The notes under the pieces: generated by a model
Databases searched by the model: none
What the model was told of the DNA's origin: nothing
What the model saw: the letters and a program-made list of their open reading frames with translations, nothing else
Origin: Sporothrix humicola
Lineage: Eukaryota > Ascomycota > Sordariomycetes > Ophiostomatales > Ophiostomataceae
Assembly: GCA_021396245.1 (NCBI GenBank)
Contig: WNYE01000044.1
Location: 1-64,000 of the forward strand
Length of the DNA stretch: 64,000 bases
Reading direction: 5' to 3'
Shown: positions 1 to 9,960 of the stretch, piece by piece
How the letters are laid out: the number at the start of each line of letters is the position of its first letter
How positions within the stretch are numbered: position 1 is the first letter of the stretch
Position numbers and translations under genes: made by a program

Positions 1-647
1 AATATATAAAATTAAAGTTTCTTTTTAATAACTTAAATAAAAAACTTAATCGTTACCGATTATTTAAAATATATAATTATATAAACTTATATTTTTATAC
101 TTTTATTATATATAAATATTATCTTTTATACGTATTAAGTATTATTCGATCGTTATACTTTATTATTATTTTATAAAAATAAAAACTTTTCTTTTAACTT
201 AATTACTTAATAAAAACTTTTACTTTATTTTTAAAAAGTACTTTTGTAATAGTACGGTGTTGTTACTTTTATTTTACGAAAACTGAAAACAGTTTTTTTA
301 CGTAAATTTATATCGGTTATATTAATTTTCGTATATACTTTTTTCGACGTAAAGTTATTAACTTTTTAAATTACTTTTATAATATTAAAAACGAAACGGC
401 CGAGTATATAATTTTAATATATTTAAAAATACTACCGCGGCCGGTAAATTAACCTTAAACTTTCGATAAACTAAATTACCGGTTTTAAAGTAACTTTAAA
501 GTTAAATTAATTTTTTATTAATTTATTTAAAGTAATAAACTTTTAAAGTATAACTTTACGAAAAAATTAAAAAAGTTATCGTCGCCGAGGTAATATAACT
601 CCGTTTAAACTTTATTTTTTTTTTATTTTTACGCCGTATTATAATAA

Positions 648-885
648 TACGTCGTTCTTTTTTAACGGTAATAACTTTATAAATATAACGTTTTTTAACT
701 TCGATTAAAGTTTACTTTTTAAAAAAACATCGTTTTTTTTTAATAATATTAACTTTATAAATATAATACTTTTTAACTTTAATTAAAGTTTATTTTTTAA
801 AAAAATATTATTTTTTTTTAACGGTATTAACTTTACGAGTACAACGTTTTTTAACTTTAATTAAAGTTTACTTTTTAAACGAAAA
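648..885. repeat. Degenerate tandem repeat, three copies of about 78 bp
   Basis: The landmark TAACTTTA recurs at 672, 750 and 828, giving a 78-bp period. Each copy contains TTAACTT followed by ATTAAAGTTTA. Most differences between copies are C/T or G/A transitions, as expected if the array was mutated by RIP after duplication. Confidence 0.75.
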
Positions 886-969
886 GTTAATTAAAAAACC
901 GTATTTAATATTTTAATAATTTTAATAACGGTAATCTTCGTTTTTATTTTTATTTTAATTATCAAATAA

Positions 970-1095
970 TTAAACGTTAAAAGTAATAACGAAAAATCCG
1001 TTACGGCGTCGGTAATACTCAAACGATCGGTTTTAACGTTAAAAGTATAAAAACGAAAAACCCGTTATAACGCCGGTAATACTTAAACGATAAAC
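970..1095. repeat. Degenerate tandem repeat, two copies of about 62 bp
   Basis: AACGTTAAAAGTA occurs at 973 and 1035. Each copy then has an ACGAAAAA segment, a CCGTTA segment and a CGGTAATACT segment. The two copies differ mainly by transitions and small indels. They lie inside the RIP island. Confidence 0.7.
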
Positions 1096-1187
1096 CTTAA
1101 AGTAAAAAAAAAACTAAGTTACAAACTATACACTCTTTTATTTTATACCTTATTTACCGTACCCACCTTTTTTATTTATTTACAATA

Positions 1188-1215
1188 TATAATTATTTAT
1201 TTATTTATTTATTTA
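1188..1215. repeat. TTTA microsatellite at the island boundary
   Basis: A run of about six TTTA units marks the right border of the AT-rich island. Normal-composition sequence begins immediately after it. Confidence 0.8.
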
Positions 1216-1461
1216 CTCAACGTATAACCCTGGCAGGCCAACACACACTCGTGTAAGTTAAAAAGTTTATACACACAATTCTGTGGCAGTTTCTTCCCCA
1301 TGAGGGTTCTGCCTAACTAGTCGCCAATAGTCAGGATTGACTGAGAAAGGCGAATATTAATAATAATAATAACATAAAAACAATCATAAATGACGGGCCA
1401 GCTTCAGCCCTTTTAACATCTTTGACATTAATCAATCTCTGTCGTACGCACCACACCTGGC

Positions 1462-2859
1462 CTATGCCACGTTGTTCTCCAGGTACCGGTCCATTTTCGA
1501 CAATGCTTCCACCAGCACGGCAGTCTCGTTCACATAGCCAATGCGCACATAGCCCTTAAAGTCCTTGCTATTGCCAAAGCAGAGCGATCCCGGCACCATT
1601 AGTGCCTGTGTGGCCTTTAATACGTCGAGGCAGAACTGTACGTCGTCAACCGGCGTTGCCTTTGAGATGTCGTCGTCGCTGTTGGCCACTGTCGAGAATT
1701 GAATAAAGGCCGTCGTGCCTGCAGTCGGCGCCACCCATGAACACCGCACCCGGCCCTTGTTCTCCCATTTGCCCACGAACCGGTTCAAGTGGCGGATGTT
1801 GCGCCGCGCCAGTTCAATGTTGCGACGGAGCAAAGACGGCCGCACGGGGTCCGAGAGCGCATAGCGTGCGATGCCGTCGTCGAGTTGCGAGACGCTGATG
1901 GTTGTGTAGTCGCGAGCCTCCAAAAGCGCGTCAACAATGGCCTTGTCGCGGGAGGCCACCCAGCCCAGCCGGAGGCCTGCTAGCGCAAAGGCCTTGGACA
2001 TGGAGCCTGTTGCAACGACCTTGTCGTAGCCGAGCGTCAGGATGCTCGGCGGCGGAGTCGGAGCAACACGCGAGTCACTGTTTCCAGACAGTGCATCCAC
2101 CGCCTGGTCGTCTTCGTCCGAGCTCGGCGCCAGCATTCCACCGTGGGTCAGAGGCAGATAGACCTCGTCCGACATGATGATGATGTCGCGAGCCTTTGCA
2201 AAGCTGACAATCTCTTCCAGCACGGGGCGGGGGATGGGCACACCCATGGGGTTGTTGGGGTTGTTGATGATGATCATCTAGGAACGTCAGCGTTAATGTT
2301 CAACCTCTGCCATCTTCAAATTCCAGCGATATCTCACCTTTGTGTTTGGCCGAACCAGGCCTTCCAGCTCGGCCGTGTCCGGCACATAGCCATTCTCCAG
2401 CTTCAGCTTCCACAGCGACACCTCCGCTCCCAGGCTCTCGGGCACGGAATACAGCTGCTGGTACGTCGGGTAGACGCAAATCGCATGGTCTCCGGGCCCG
2501 AGAAGAGTATAGAAAATCAAGTGGTTTGCCCCAATCGCGCCCTGTGTGATAGCAACGCTGTCCGCCGGTAGAGGCGGCACGCCTTCGTCCTTGCCCTCGT
2601 CAAACAGTGCTGCGACCTGCTTCCGCAGAGTGGACGACCCTCGGATGGCGCCGTACGTCAGCCTGGTCGTGGCCAAAGCCGACAGCGGGTCGGCCGGAGG
2701 GATAATGGTCTTTTCGTCGATAACCGTGGGTACGGCCAGAGCAGCCAGGTCGGCAATCGACACGGACGACGCGCAGGTCTCGGCAATGTTGAGCACGCCC
2801 GGCGTCAGCTCATACTCGTTCATCCACTGTTCCACCGCAAACGGCTTGGTTTTGACCAT
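1462..2859 (-). CDS. PLP-dependent aminotransferase, class I/II (fold type I)
   Basis: Two exons, 2859-2338 and 2277-1462, are separated by a 60-bp intron (GTGAGA...CTAG) in phase 0 and give 445 aa. The start at 2859 is chosen because the conserved N-terminus (MVKTKPFAVEQWM) begins there; the upstream 45 codons of open frame look non-coding. Visible motifs are NNPNNPMG just after the splice junction, the PLP-pyridine Asp region IIMSDEVY, and the Schiff-base lysine in ATGSMSKAFALAGLRLGW. These assign it to the aspartate-aminotransferase fold. The nearest annotations I would expect are fungal ACC-synthase-like or capreomycidine-synthase-like aminotransferases, but the substrate cannot be read from sequence. 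It lies next to the RIP island and divergent from the ABC transporter. No sign of a wider metabolite cluster is visible. Confidence 0.9.
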
Positions 2860-4269
2860 GTTGGGCAGATGGGGGCGGTTTATCGTCAGAAGACAACGAT
2901 ACTTAGTTTTGGGGATGGGCCGGCCGGTGCTGTGCAAAGAGCAGATTGATCCGAAAAATGTTGATTTTCGAGCAAAAGGAAAATATTTCACCAAGTACCA
3001 GGCGTGGAACGAAGTATATACAAGAAGGGCGAAACGATGACACGGACTGTTTAGCTGGAGACTTTCGTAGCCTTGCGCCCTGTTGATGGCATTGACATGA
3101 CAGAGGCACTAGTATTGCTCCGTAGAAGCGTCCAGATACGAGAGGAAGGCGCGCCCATCGACAAACTGTGGGGTATTGCCAGAGGGGAAGGTGCAGCCCA
3201 AGACAGCACAAAGTGGTCAAAACGACATCCTTCCAATTGCCCAAATGGGCTACATCGTGTATTCAGGTCACATTGCGAGAACGATAAAACTGTGCCAGCT
3301 CAATTCTTTCGTATCGGTGCATTGTAGAGCGCCGTGCGGTGCATCCCCTCATTGCTGGAACAGGCATCGGTGCTGAGTACGGCCGCTGGGCAAATTGGTG
3401 GGAGTCAAAAGCATGTGGGGTTTATCGTCATCACCATTTGCAGAGGTACATGACATTACACGCAAATAATAGTAGCCCAATGTACCCGTGTCTCTCCTGT
3501 GTCGTCTCAACAAGGAAGGCGGGAGCTTGGCGAGGTACCCACGTGCCTAGCGCTAGCTGCCCACACCACATTGCGGCCTGTTGCGCCTGCCGCATGTGCT
3601 CTGTATTCCAGTTCGTTGGTGCTCTGTGGCGTACCTTCTTGGCGCCATGTTGATTGCGACTGCTCCTGCCTCAGTTGTTGTCACCAGCTCGGTGCCTCCT
3701 TCCCACGCATCTAATTCCAAGCGTCTTTCCTACAACGAGTACTTTTGCTGCTTCTTCGAGTTTCTCCTTTTTCGTCGGTATCTCCATTTCGAGCTTGTTT
3801 TGTTTTGTCCCCCGCGGTTTTCTCGAACCAGGCTTTGTCGTCAGCAATCGACGATTACGCTTGCGTCTCGGCTGGTTGCTGTGGATTGTGGATCCACCCA
3901 TGCAATAGACGCCATTTGTCTCGTCCGTCATCCATTCTATCTCATTTCCCCAGCCTTTGGTCTCGCTCCTCCTCCTCTTCTCGGCGCCGCTTTCGATCCG
4001 ACCGCCGTCCATCGCCGACTTTTCCTTCCTCTCCCAGTCCAGCATTCCTTTCTATCCGGCCGCATTTGTACGGACAACAGGGCCGCGTCGAAGCTATACT
4101 TTTGCTGCTGCCTGCTGGCGCGCACCGCGACGCAACTGTTTCCCCTGAAACAGACGAACCTCGGCCGACCACTTCTAGCTTCTCTACGAGACATCACCTC
4201 GAGACATCACCCTCTCTCGCTCGCCAGGCCCCTTGACGGCCACTCCTGTCAAGCTCATCTCCAACAGCC
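2860..4269. other. Divergent intergenic region, aminotransferase / ADP1-like
   Basis: No gene is supported in this 1.4-kb stretch. Its right half (about 3700-4260) becomes pyrimidine-rich on the + strand, as is typical of the leader of the downstream ABC transporter. Open frames here have no recognisable motif. Confidence 0.6.
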
Positions 4270-7200
4270 ATGGCACCCCTTACATTCCGTGCCCTGGCCG
4301 TGGGCACGGCAGCCGTGTTGATGGCCAACAGCGTCGCGTCTGCCCACAACACCTCATTCACCAGCCTCGATGCCATGCGGGTGGAAATGGCCCTCCTGAC
4401 CCGCGACGCCGACTGCCCACCTTGGTGAGTGTCCCTCCTAAGCTCGACGGTGCTCACTGGGCTCGATAGTCCATTTGATGGCACATTGCTAACTGTCCTT
4501 CTCCAGTTTCAACTGTCTCTTGCCCTCATTCAACTGCGGCCAGTTCGCCGAGTGCAACAGCTACGATGGAACCTGCAAATGCCCCGCAGGTTGGGGCGGC
4601 ATCGACTGCTTAGAGCCACGTTAGTCCTTCAGCTCCATCACCTTTCAAATCCTTTTTCGACTGTTTCTAACATGCCTTTTTTCGAACAGTGTGTGGCTCT
4701 CTGGCTGGCGGCAAAGACCGGCCAATGCGCGGAGAAGAACCTGCTTGCAAGTGTGAGGATGGTTGGACCGGCATCAACTGCAACGTCTGTACCGACAATC
4801 TCGCCTGCAATGCCCTCATGGAGACTGGTGACGGCGGCGTTTGCTACCAGATGGGCGATGTTGTGAAAAACAACTACCAAATGTGTGATGTCACCAACAA
4901 ACAGATTCTTTCGATATTGAACGGCAAGATCCCCCAGGTCACCTTCACTTGCGACCGCAACAGCTCCGAGTGCGACTTCCAGTGTATGTCCAGCTTCCCG
5001 TGATCCCCTGTGATCATTTCTTCCTGTGTGGGCACTAACAAGTCCAGTCTGGGTCGACCAGCGCGAATCCTTCTTCTGCCACCTCCGTGAGTGCGAGTCC
5101 GCCGCCCAGTTCGACGAGGCCGCCAACAACACCCAGTACCACTGCAAGAATATCGACTGCAGCTGTGTTTCCGATCGTATGCTCTGCGGCGAGGATGGTT
5201 CTATCGATTTGTCCGACTTCCTCAAGGAGTCCATAAAGGGTCCCGCCTCCTTTGAGTGTAGCCAGGCCGAGGGCGGTGACAACAACTGTCTCTTCGATGA
5301 GCCCAACATGAACGAACTGATCAGCTCCGTCTTTGGTGACCCTAGTATCTACCTGACGTGCCGGTCTGGTGAGTGTCTCTACAACACCGAAGTGCCTGGC
5401 TACAAGAGACCCGTCTCTCGCATCAACACGCCTCTCATTGCCGCCGTCATTGCCGGTGCTTCGCTCTTCCTTGTGGCCGCCATTCTCCTGACATGGTATC
5501 TGTCCCGCCGCTCGTTCAACTACGGCCCCGTCCAGTTCGACGACTCGGATGACGAGTCTGTGAAGCTCATGGCCGACCACCGCCCTGCTTCTCTTCACTT
5601 TGAAAACGTCTCATACAGACTCAACGGCAAGACAATTCTCGACAACATTCAGGGTCTGGCTCGCCCTGGCGAGGTTACGGCGATCATGGGTGCTTCCGGT
5701 GCTGGCAAGACAACGTTCCTCGATATTCTCGCCCGCAAGAACAAACGCGGTGAAGTCTCTGGCGACTTCTTTGTCAACGGTGAGAAGGTCAGCAACTCGG
5801 ACTTCAAGAATGTCGTCGGCTTTGTCGACCAGGAGGATACCATGCTGCCTACCCTGACTGTCCACGAGACCATCCTGAACAGCGCCCTCCTCCGTCTTCC
5901 CCGCGACATGAGCCGCTCTGCCAAGGAGCAGCGTGTTTACGACGTTGAAAAGCAGCTGGGCATCCACCACATCCGCGACTCGCTGATTGGCTCCGAAGAG
6001 GGCCACGGACGCGGTATCTCGGGTGGTGAGAAGCGGCGTGTCGGCATCGCCTGCGAACTGGTCACGAGCCCGTCTATTCTCTTCCTCGACGAGCCCACGA
6101 GCGGTCTTGATGCCTACAATGCCTACAACGTCATCGAGTGCCTTGTTACTCTAGCCAAGACCTACAACCGTACGGTGATCTTCACCATCCACCAGCCCCG
6201 CTCCAACATCACTGCTCTCTTCGACCGTCTTATTCTCCTTGCTCAAGGCCACACCGTCTACTCTGGCCCTTTCGCCCGCTGCCAGGACTACTTTGACCAT
6301 ATTGGCTACGCGTGCCCTCCCGGTTTCAACATTGCCGACTACCTCGTCGATCTCACCATGCACGCCGGTTCCGCGCCTTCGTACGAAGACGAGCCGTCCA
6401 CTGGCGTGGCAACTGGTTCCGACGCTGCTAGTGATCGTCCCAGCAGCACCCGTGCTGTTAAATCCATTGCGAGTGTTTCGGCTGCCAGCACCATGGCTGA
6501 TGAGGCAAACGCTGCTGAGGGCTCCTCATCGCAACTGCGGTTTAAGGGCAAGCGCCGCAACTCTGTGCGTGCCCGCCAGGAGCGTGAGCTGTTTACGAGA
6601 CGCAAGAACACGATAGAGACGACTGCGTCGTCGGATGCCGGTGATGCAGAGATTGGTGCCTACAGACTGAGCAGACAGTCACCTGGCTCTGTGGCCCCCC
6701 AGATTCTGGACGACATCGACAACCCGCCACCCTCTGCCACCGACGGTACTGACCTCGATATCCTGATTACTGCCTTTGCCCAGTCCACCGTCGCCCAGAA
6801 CACGCACGACGAGATCCACCAGGCCATTGCCGAAGCTCACAACGCCAACGGCAACAACTCGGCCAGCCCCGTGGAGGAGGATGCCGATGTTGACGTCGCC
6901 GCTAACGTGGGCGCCAACGGATACAGCCCTGTGGGACCTAACATCCACCTCAGCGTCATTGGCAAGGGCTACACGCGTGTTGGCTACTGGCGCCAGTTTG
7001 TCATTCTGTCGCAGCGGACGTGGAAGAACTTGTACCGCAACCCGCTCCTGATGCTGACGCACTACGCCATTTCGATCCTGCTCGGTGTCCTGTCCGGCTT
7101 CCTGTTCTACGGCCTTACTAGCGATATCCCCGGCTTCCAGAACCGCCTGGGTCTGTTCTTCTTTGTGCTCGCCCTGTTCGGTTTCAGCACCTTGACAAGC

Positions 7201-7815
7201 CTGAACGTATTTGCCAGCGAGCGGCTGCTGTTCACGCGCGAGCGTGCCAATGGCTACTACTCGCCGGTGACGTACTTTGCTGCCAAGGTCCTGTTCGACA
7301 TTCTGCCGCTTCGTATTCTGCCGCCTGTGCTAATGGGTTCCATCATCTACCCCATGACCGGTCTGGTTCCCGACATGTCACATTTCATCACGTTCATTTT
7401 GGTCCTGATTCTGTTCAACCTGGCCGCGTCCGGCATCTGTCTGTTTATTGGCATCGTGTGCAAGGACGCCAGCGTGGCCAACCTTATTGGCAGCCTGGTC
7501 ATGCTGTTCAGTCTGCTGTTTGCCGGTCTTCTGCTGAACCACGACAAGATCCCGGCGTCGGCTGTGTGGCTGCAGTACCTCTCCATCTTCCACTACGCCT
7601 TCGAGGCTCTGATTGTCAACGAAGTGCGGTACCTGACGCTGGTCGACCACAAGTACGGCCTGGACATCACCGTGCCCGGCTCGGCCATTCTCAGCTCCTT
7701 TGGCTTTAACAACATTGCTTTGTGGCAGGACATTGCCAGCCTCGGCGTGTTTGCCGTCGTCTTTATCATTCTGGCGTACGGTGCTATGCACGTTCTGCTT
7801 GTTGAGAAGCGTTAA
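4270..7815 (+). CDS. ADP1: ABCG-type half transporter with EGF-like ectodomain (Adp1-like)
   Basis: Four exons, 4270-4424, 4507-4619, 4690-4983 and 5048-7815, give 1109 aa; all junctions are GT-AG and keep frame. Residues 1-27 form a signal peptide (ends SVASAHN). A Cys-rich lumenal or extracellular part follows with EGF-like repeats (CKCPAGWGGIDC, CKCEDGWTGINC). A membrane helix lies at about 316-340. The nucleotide-binding domain has Walker A GASGAGKT (about 402), signature ISGGEKRR (about 511) and Walker B ILFLDEPTSGLD (about 531). A low-complexity linker precedes the C-terminal ABC2 membrane domain (about 840-1105). This order, EGF / TM / NBD / TMD, is that of yeast Adp1, an ABCG-family transporter of unknown substrate. 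It probably works as a dimer. Exons 1-3 encode only the ectodomain, so a gene model starting later would lose the signal peptide. Confidence 0.93.
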
Positions 7816-8288
7816 TACGGTTAAGCTGACGGGCTTCTGTGTCGCCCCATTTCCTTTGTCTTATGTACTTGTGCTTCGCCCCCTCTTCAACACATCTGGG
7901 ACGTTTTCCTTGTTGTTCCTTTTGCATACTGGGTTCCTGCTCGGCGTTTTAAGGGTGTTCCATTTTTGTTTGTTTGATTGTTTCTTTGTTTGTTCTATTC
8001 ACATGTCCGTCCGCCCCAAGCCTGCTCTGTATTCTCTATCATCTTGTTAGCACATATAATGAGGTGTCTAGACGTGCTACAGGCGTGATTGGAAAGTGTC
8101 TTTTTGGCTTGTTTTTTCAACGTACATAATTTTATAGCTAGTATTATACAAGTTTACAAATGGATGCAATTTTCTGAAAGACGATGGGTCACGCCTCCAT
8201 CCACGATCAATCGGTATATGACGTGAGTTTTCTTCATCTCTTTCTTTCTCTCTTTCTTCATCTCTCGCCCCACAGCCCCAAAAAAGGT
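7816..8288. other. Convergent 3' intergenic region
   Basis: These 473 bp lie between the stops of the ABC transporter (+) and mS26 (-). The stretch is T-rich, as expected of 3' UTRs and polyadenylation regions. No gene is seen. Confidence 0.6.
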
Positions 8289-9389
8289 TTAGACAGGCAT
8301 CTTGCCGCCCGTCAGGGCCTCGGCCACCAGCTTTTGCCGCTTGGCCGTCCGGTCGAGCTCAGTGCGCTTCGCATCAAACAGCCTCGACTCTGTCCGCTGG
8401 ATGCCGTCCAACAGATCTTGCACCGACGCCGGCTTGCCCACAACGTCCCAGATGTTCTCAGCGTTGACGGTGCCGTAGCTGTAGCCCTCCTCCTTGAAGT
8501 AGTCCTCGCGGAAGAGCTCGTTGACGCGTTCCTCCAGCTCCTTCTCGTCGACAATAAACTTGCCCGCTGCCTGGTACAGCTGCATCAACCCATCGCGCCG
8601 CTGCTCCTTCTTCGCCTGTGCGAAAGCCGCCGAGCGAGCCGCCGATGCAGCCTGCTTCTCGTGCCGCAGCGGGTCGCGGATGACGGCAGTATTGATGGCC
8701 GTCACAGAGCGCACGTCCGAGCTCGTGAGCAGCTCGTCGCGCTTAGGGGGTGCCAGGGCTGCGCGGCGATTGCGGTTGGACAAGTTGAAGGAGCGCTCGG
8801 CCTTTTTCTTCTCCACGACCACCTTGCGCTCCCACAGGCCCTTGAGACCCTCGAGGAGGATCTTGCGCTGCAGTGCGGCATGGGCGCGGTGGTCGGCCTC
8901 GCGCTGGTTCTTGGGCTCTTCGCCGGCCAGCTCGGCCTTTGACAGCGGCGTTGCGCTGGCCACAAACGCCTCTGGGTCCGACTTCTTGGCCCACCGGTGG
9001 GCAATGGCCTTTCTGCGGCCGGCCTTGTATAGTCTCGGCTTAAAGACGTCGCGGGGGACGGGCATGTGGCCCTTTATGCGGACTCTCTCGACGTCTTCGG
9101 ACTGTGGCGGTTTCGGGTACTGGACGAAGCGAGGCGATTCTGGCGGCACTTTTGGCGTGACGGTCGACAGCTGGTCCGTGGACCGTCTGTTGTGCCGCCA
9201 CGGCTCCAGGGGTGTACGGGTGAGGAGGTTCGACGTTGCCCGATTGTTGGCTAGTTCAGATTGTTCAAGCCTGTCCTCCATCTGTTGAAAAGGATCGGTC
9301 GCATAGGAGCGTGAGCGAATGGGCAGAGAAAAGGACATGCCGGCCGAGCGGCTCAGCAGCCCTGGCCGCAGCATTGGCCGCGGTGGCAT
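8289..9389 (-). CDS. PET123: Mitochondrial small-subunit ribosomal protein mS26 (Pet123 type)
   Basis: A single uninterrupted frame of 366 aa. The N-terminus is rich in Arg and Ser with no acidic residues in the first 30 or so (MPPRPMLRPGLLSRSAG..., ...SRSYATDPF), a typical matrix-targeting presequence. A proline-rich segment leads to VPRDVFKPRLYKAGRRKAIAHRW (split here for length: VPRDVFKPR and LYKAGRRKAIAHRW), which I associate with the fungal mS26/Pet123 family. The remainder is highly charged and probably helical. The product should be a structural part of the mitoribosomal small subunit. It is divergently arranged with NOG2 across 571 bp, so a mitochondrial and a cytoplasmic ribosome gene share a promoter region. 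The family assignment rests on motif memory, not a search. Confidence 0.75.
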   Translation of the reverse strand: MPPRPMLRPGLLSRSAGMSFSLPIRSRSYATDPFQQMEDRLEQSELANNRATSNLLTRTPLEPWRHNRRSTDQLSTVTPKVPPESPRFVQYPKPPQSEDVERVRIKGHMPVPRDVFKPRLYKAGRRKAIAHRWAKKSDPEAFVASATPLSKAELAGEEPKNQREADHRAHAALQRKILLEGLKGLWERKVVVEKKKAERSFNLSNRNRRAALAPPKRDELLTSSDVRSVTAINTAVIRDPLRHEKQAASAARSAAFAQAKKEQRRDGLMQLYQAAGKFIVDEKELEERVNELFREDYFKEEGYSYGTVNAENIWDVVGKPASVQDLLDGIQRTESRLFDAKRTELDRTAKRQKLVAEALTGGKMPV

Positions 9390-9960
9390 GGTGTGTGTTT
9401 TTGTGTGTGTATGCTGTGCGTGTCGTGTATCTTGCGGGCACGGCTGCCGTCGGTGGGTTTTGTCGTCGGTGATGGCTCAATTCGCTGGTCGTGGGCACAA
9501 TCAACACGCTCGATTCGGAAAACAGTCGTTCGAGCCGGATGCTCTGAAAATTGTTCGTCCCTTCTGCGCCAGCCAGACCAATAGGCCAATGGAGGCAGGT
9601 ACAGAGCAAATCGGCAGGGGACTATTAGATTTTCCGGCTGGCCTGGGTCCGTTAGAGCCATTTTGGGCTAGGAGGCAAGTACAGTTTATGGTGGAGACCG
9701 CTCATTCGTTCTTTCCCAGCCACTGGACTAGTGTCGCTGCCCCATTTAATGTTCTTATCAGCGATAAGGAGAAAAAAAAGTTCAAATCCCCAATAAACAG
9801 AAGGTAGCCTCTTTCCCCTTCATCTACCACTTTTATCTACACTCTTTTCATCTCTGTTTTTTTTTCTCTCTCCCTTTTCCCTCCCCCCTTTCCACGCATT
9901 CCATTTTATTCTGTTTCGACAGCCATATACCCCTTTCGACAGGTTGTCAAGCAGGCCAAG
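9390..9960. promoter_or_regulatory. Divergent promoter region, mS26 / NOG2
   Basis: These 571 bp lie between two divergent starts. A strong pyrimidine tract occupies about 9810-9900 upstream of the NOG2 ATG, typical of fungal housekeeping promoters and leaders. No TATA box is evident. No additional gene is supported. Confidence 0.55.

Larger units (their letters stand above)
1..1190. other. AT-saturated RIP-mutated island
   Basis: The stretch is overwhelmingly A and T and has no usable reading frame on either strand. CpA and TpG are almost absent, TpA is abundant, and most of the surviving C residues sit in CpG or CpT. That is the footprint of repeat-induced point mutation, a premeiotic C-to-T process known in filamentous ascomycetes that acts on duplicated DNA. 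The original element cannot be recognised. Composition returns to normal coding-like DNA from about 1215, just beyond a TTTA microsatellite. It is probably the edge of a dead repeat or a subtelomeric or centromere-type AT block. Confidence 0.85.

Noticed and set aside
3581..4321. 246-codon + strand frame overlapping the ADP1-like start
   Set aside because: It overlaps the leader and first exon of a well-supported gene in another frame and has no motif.
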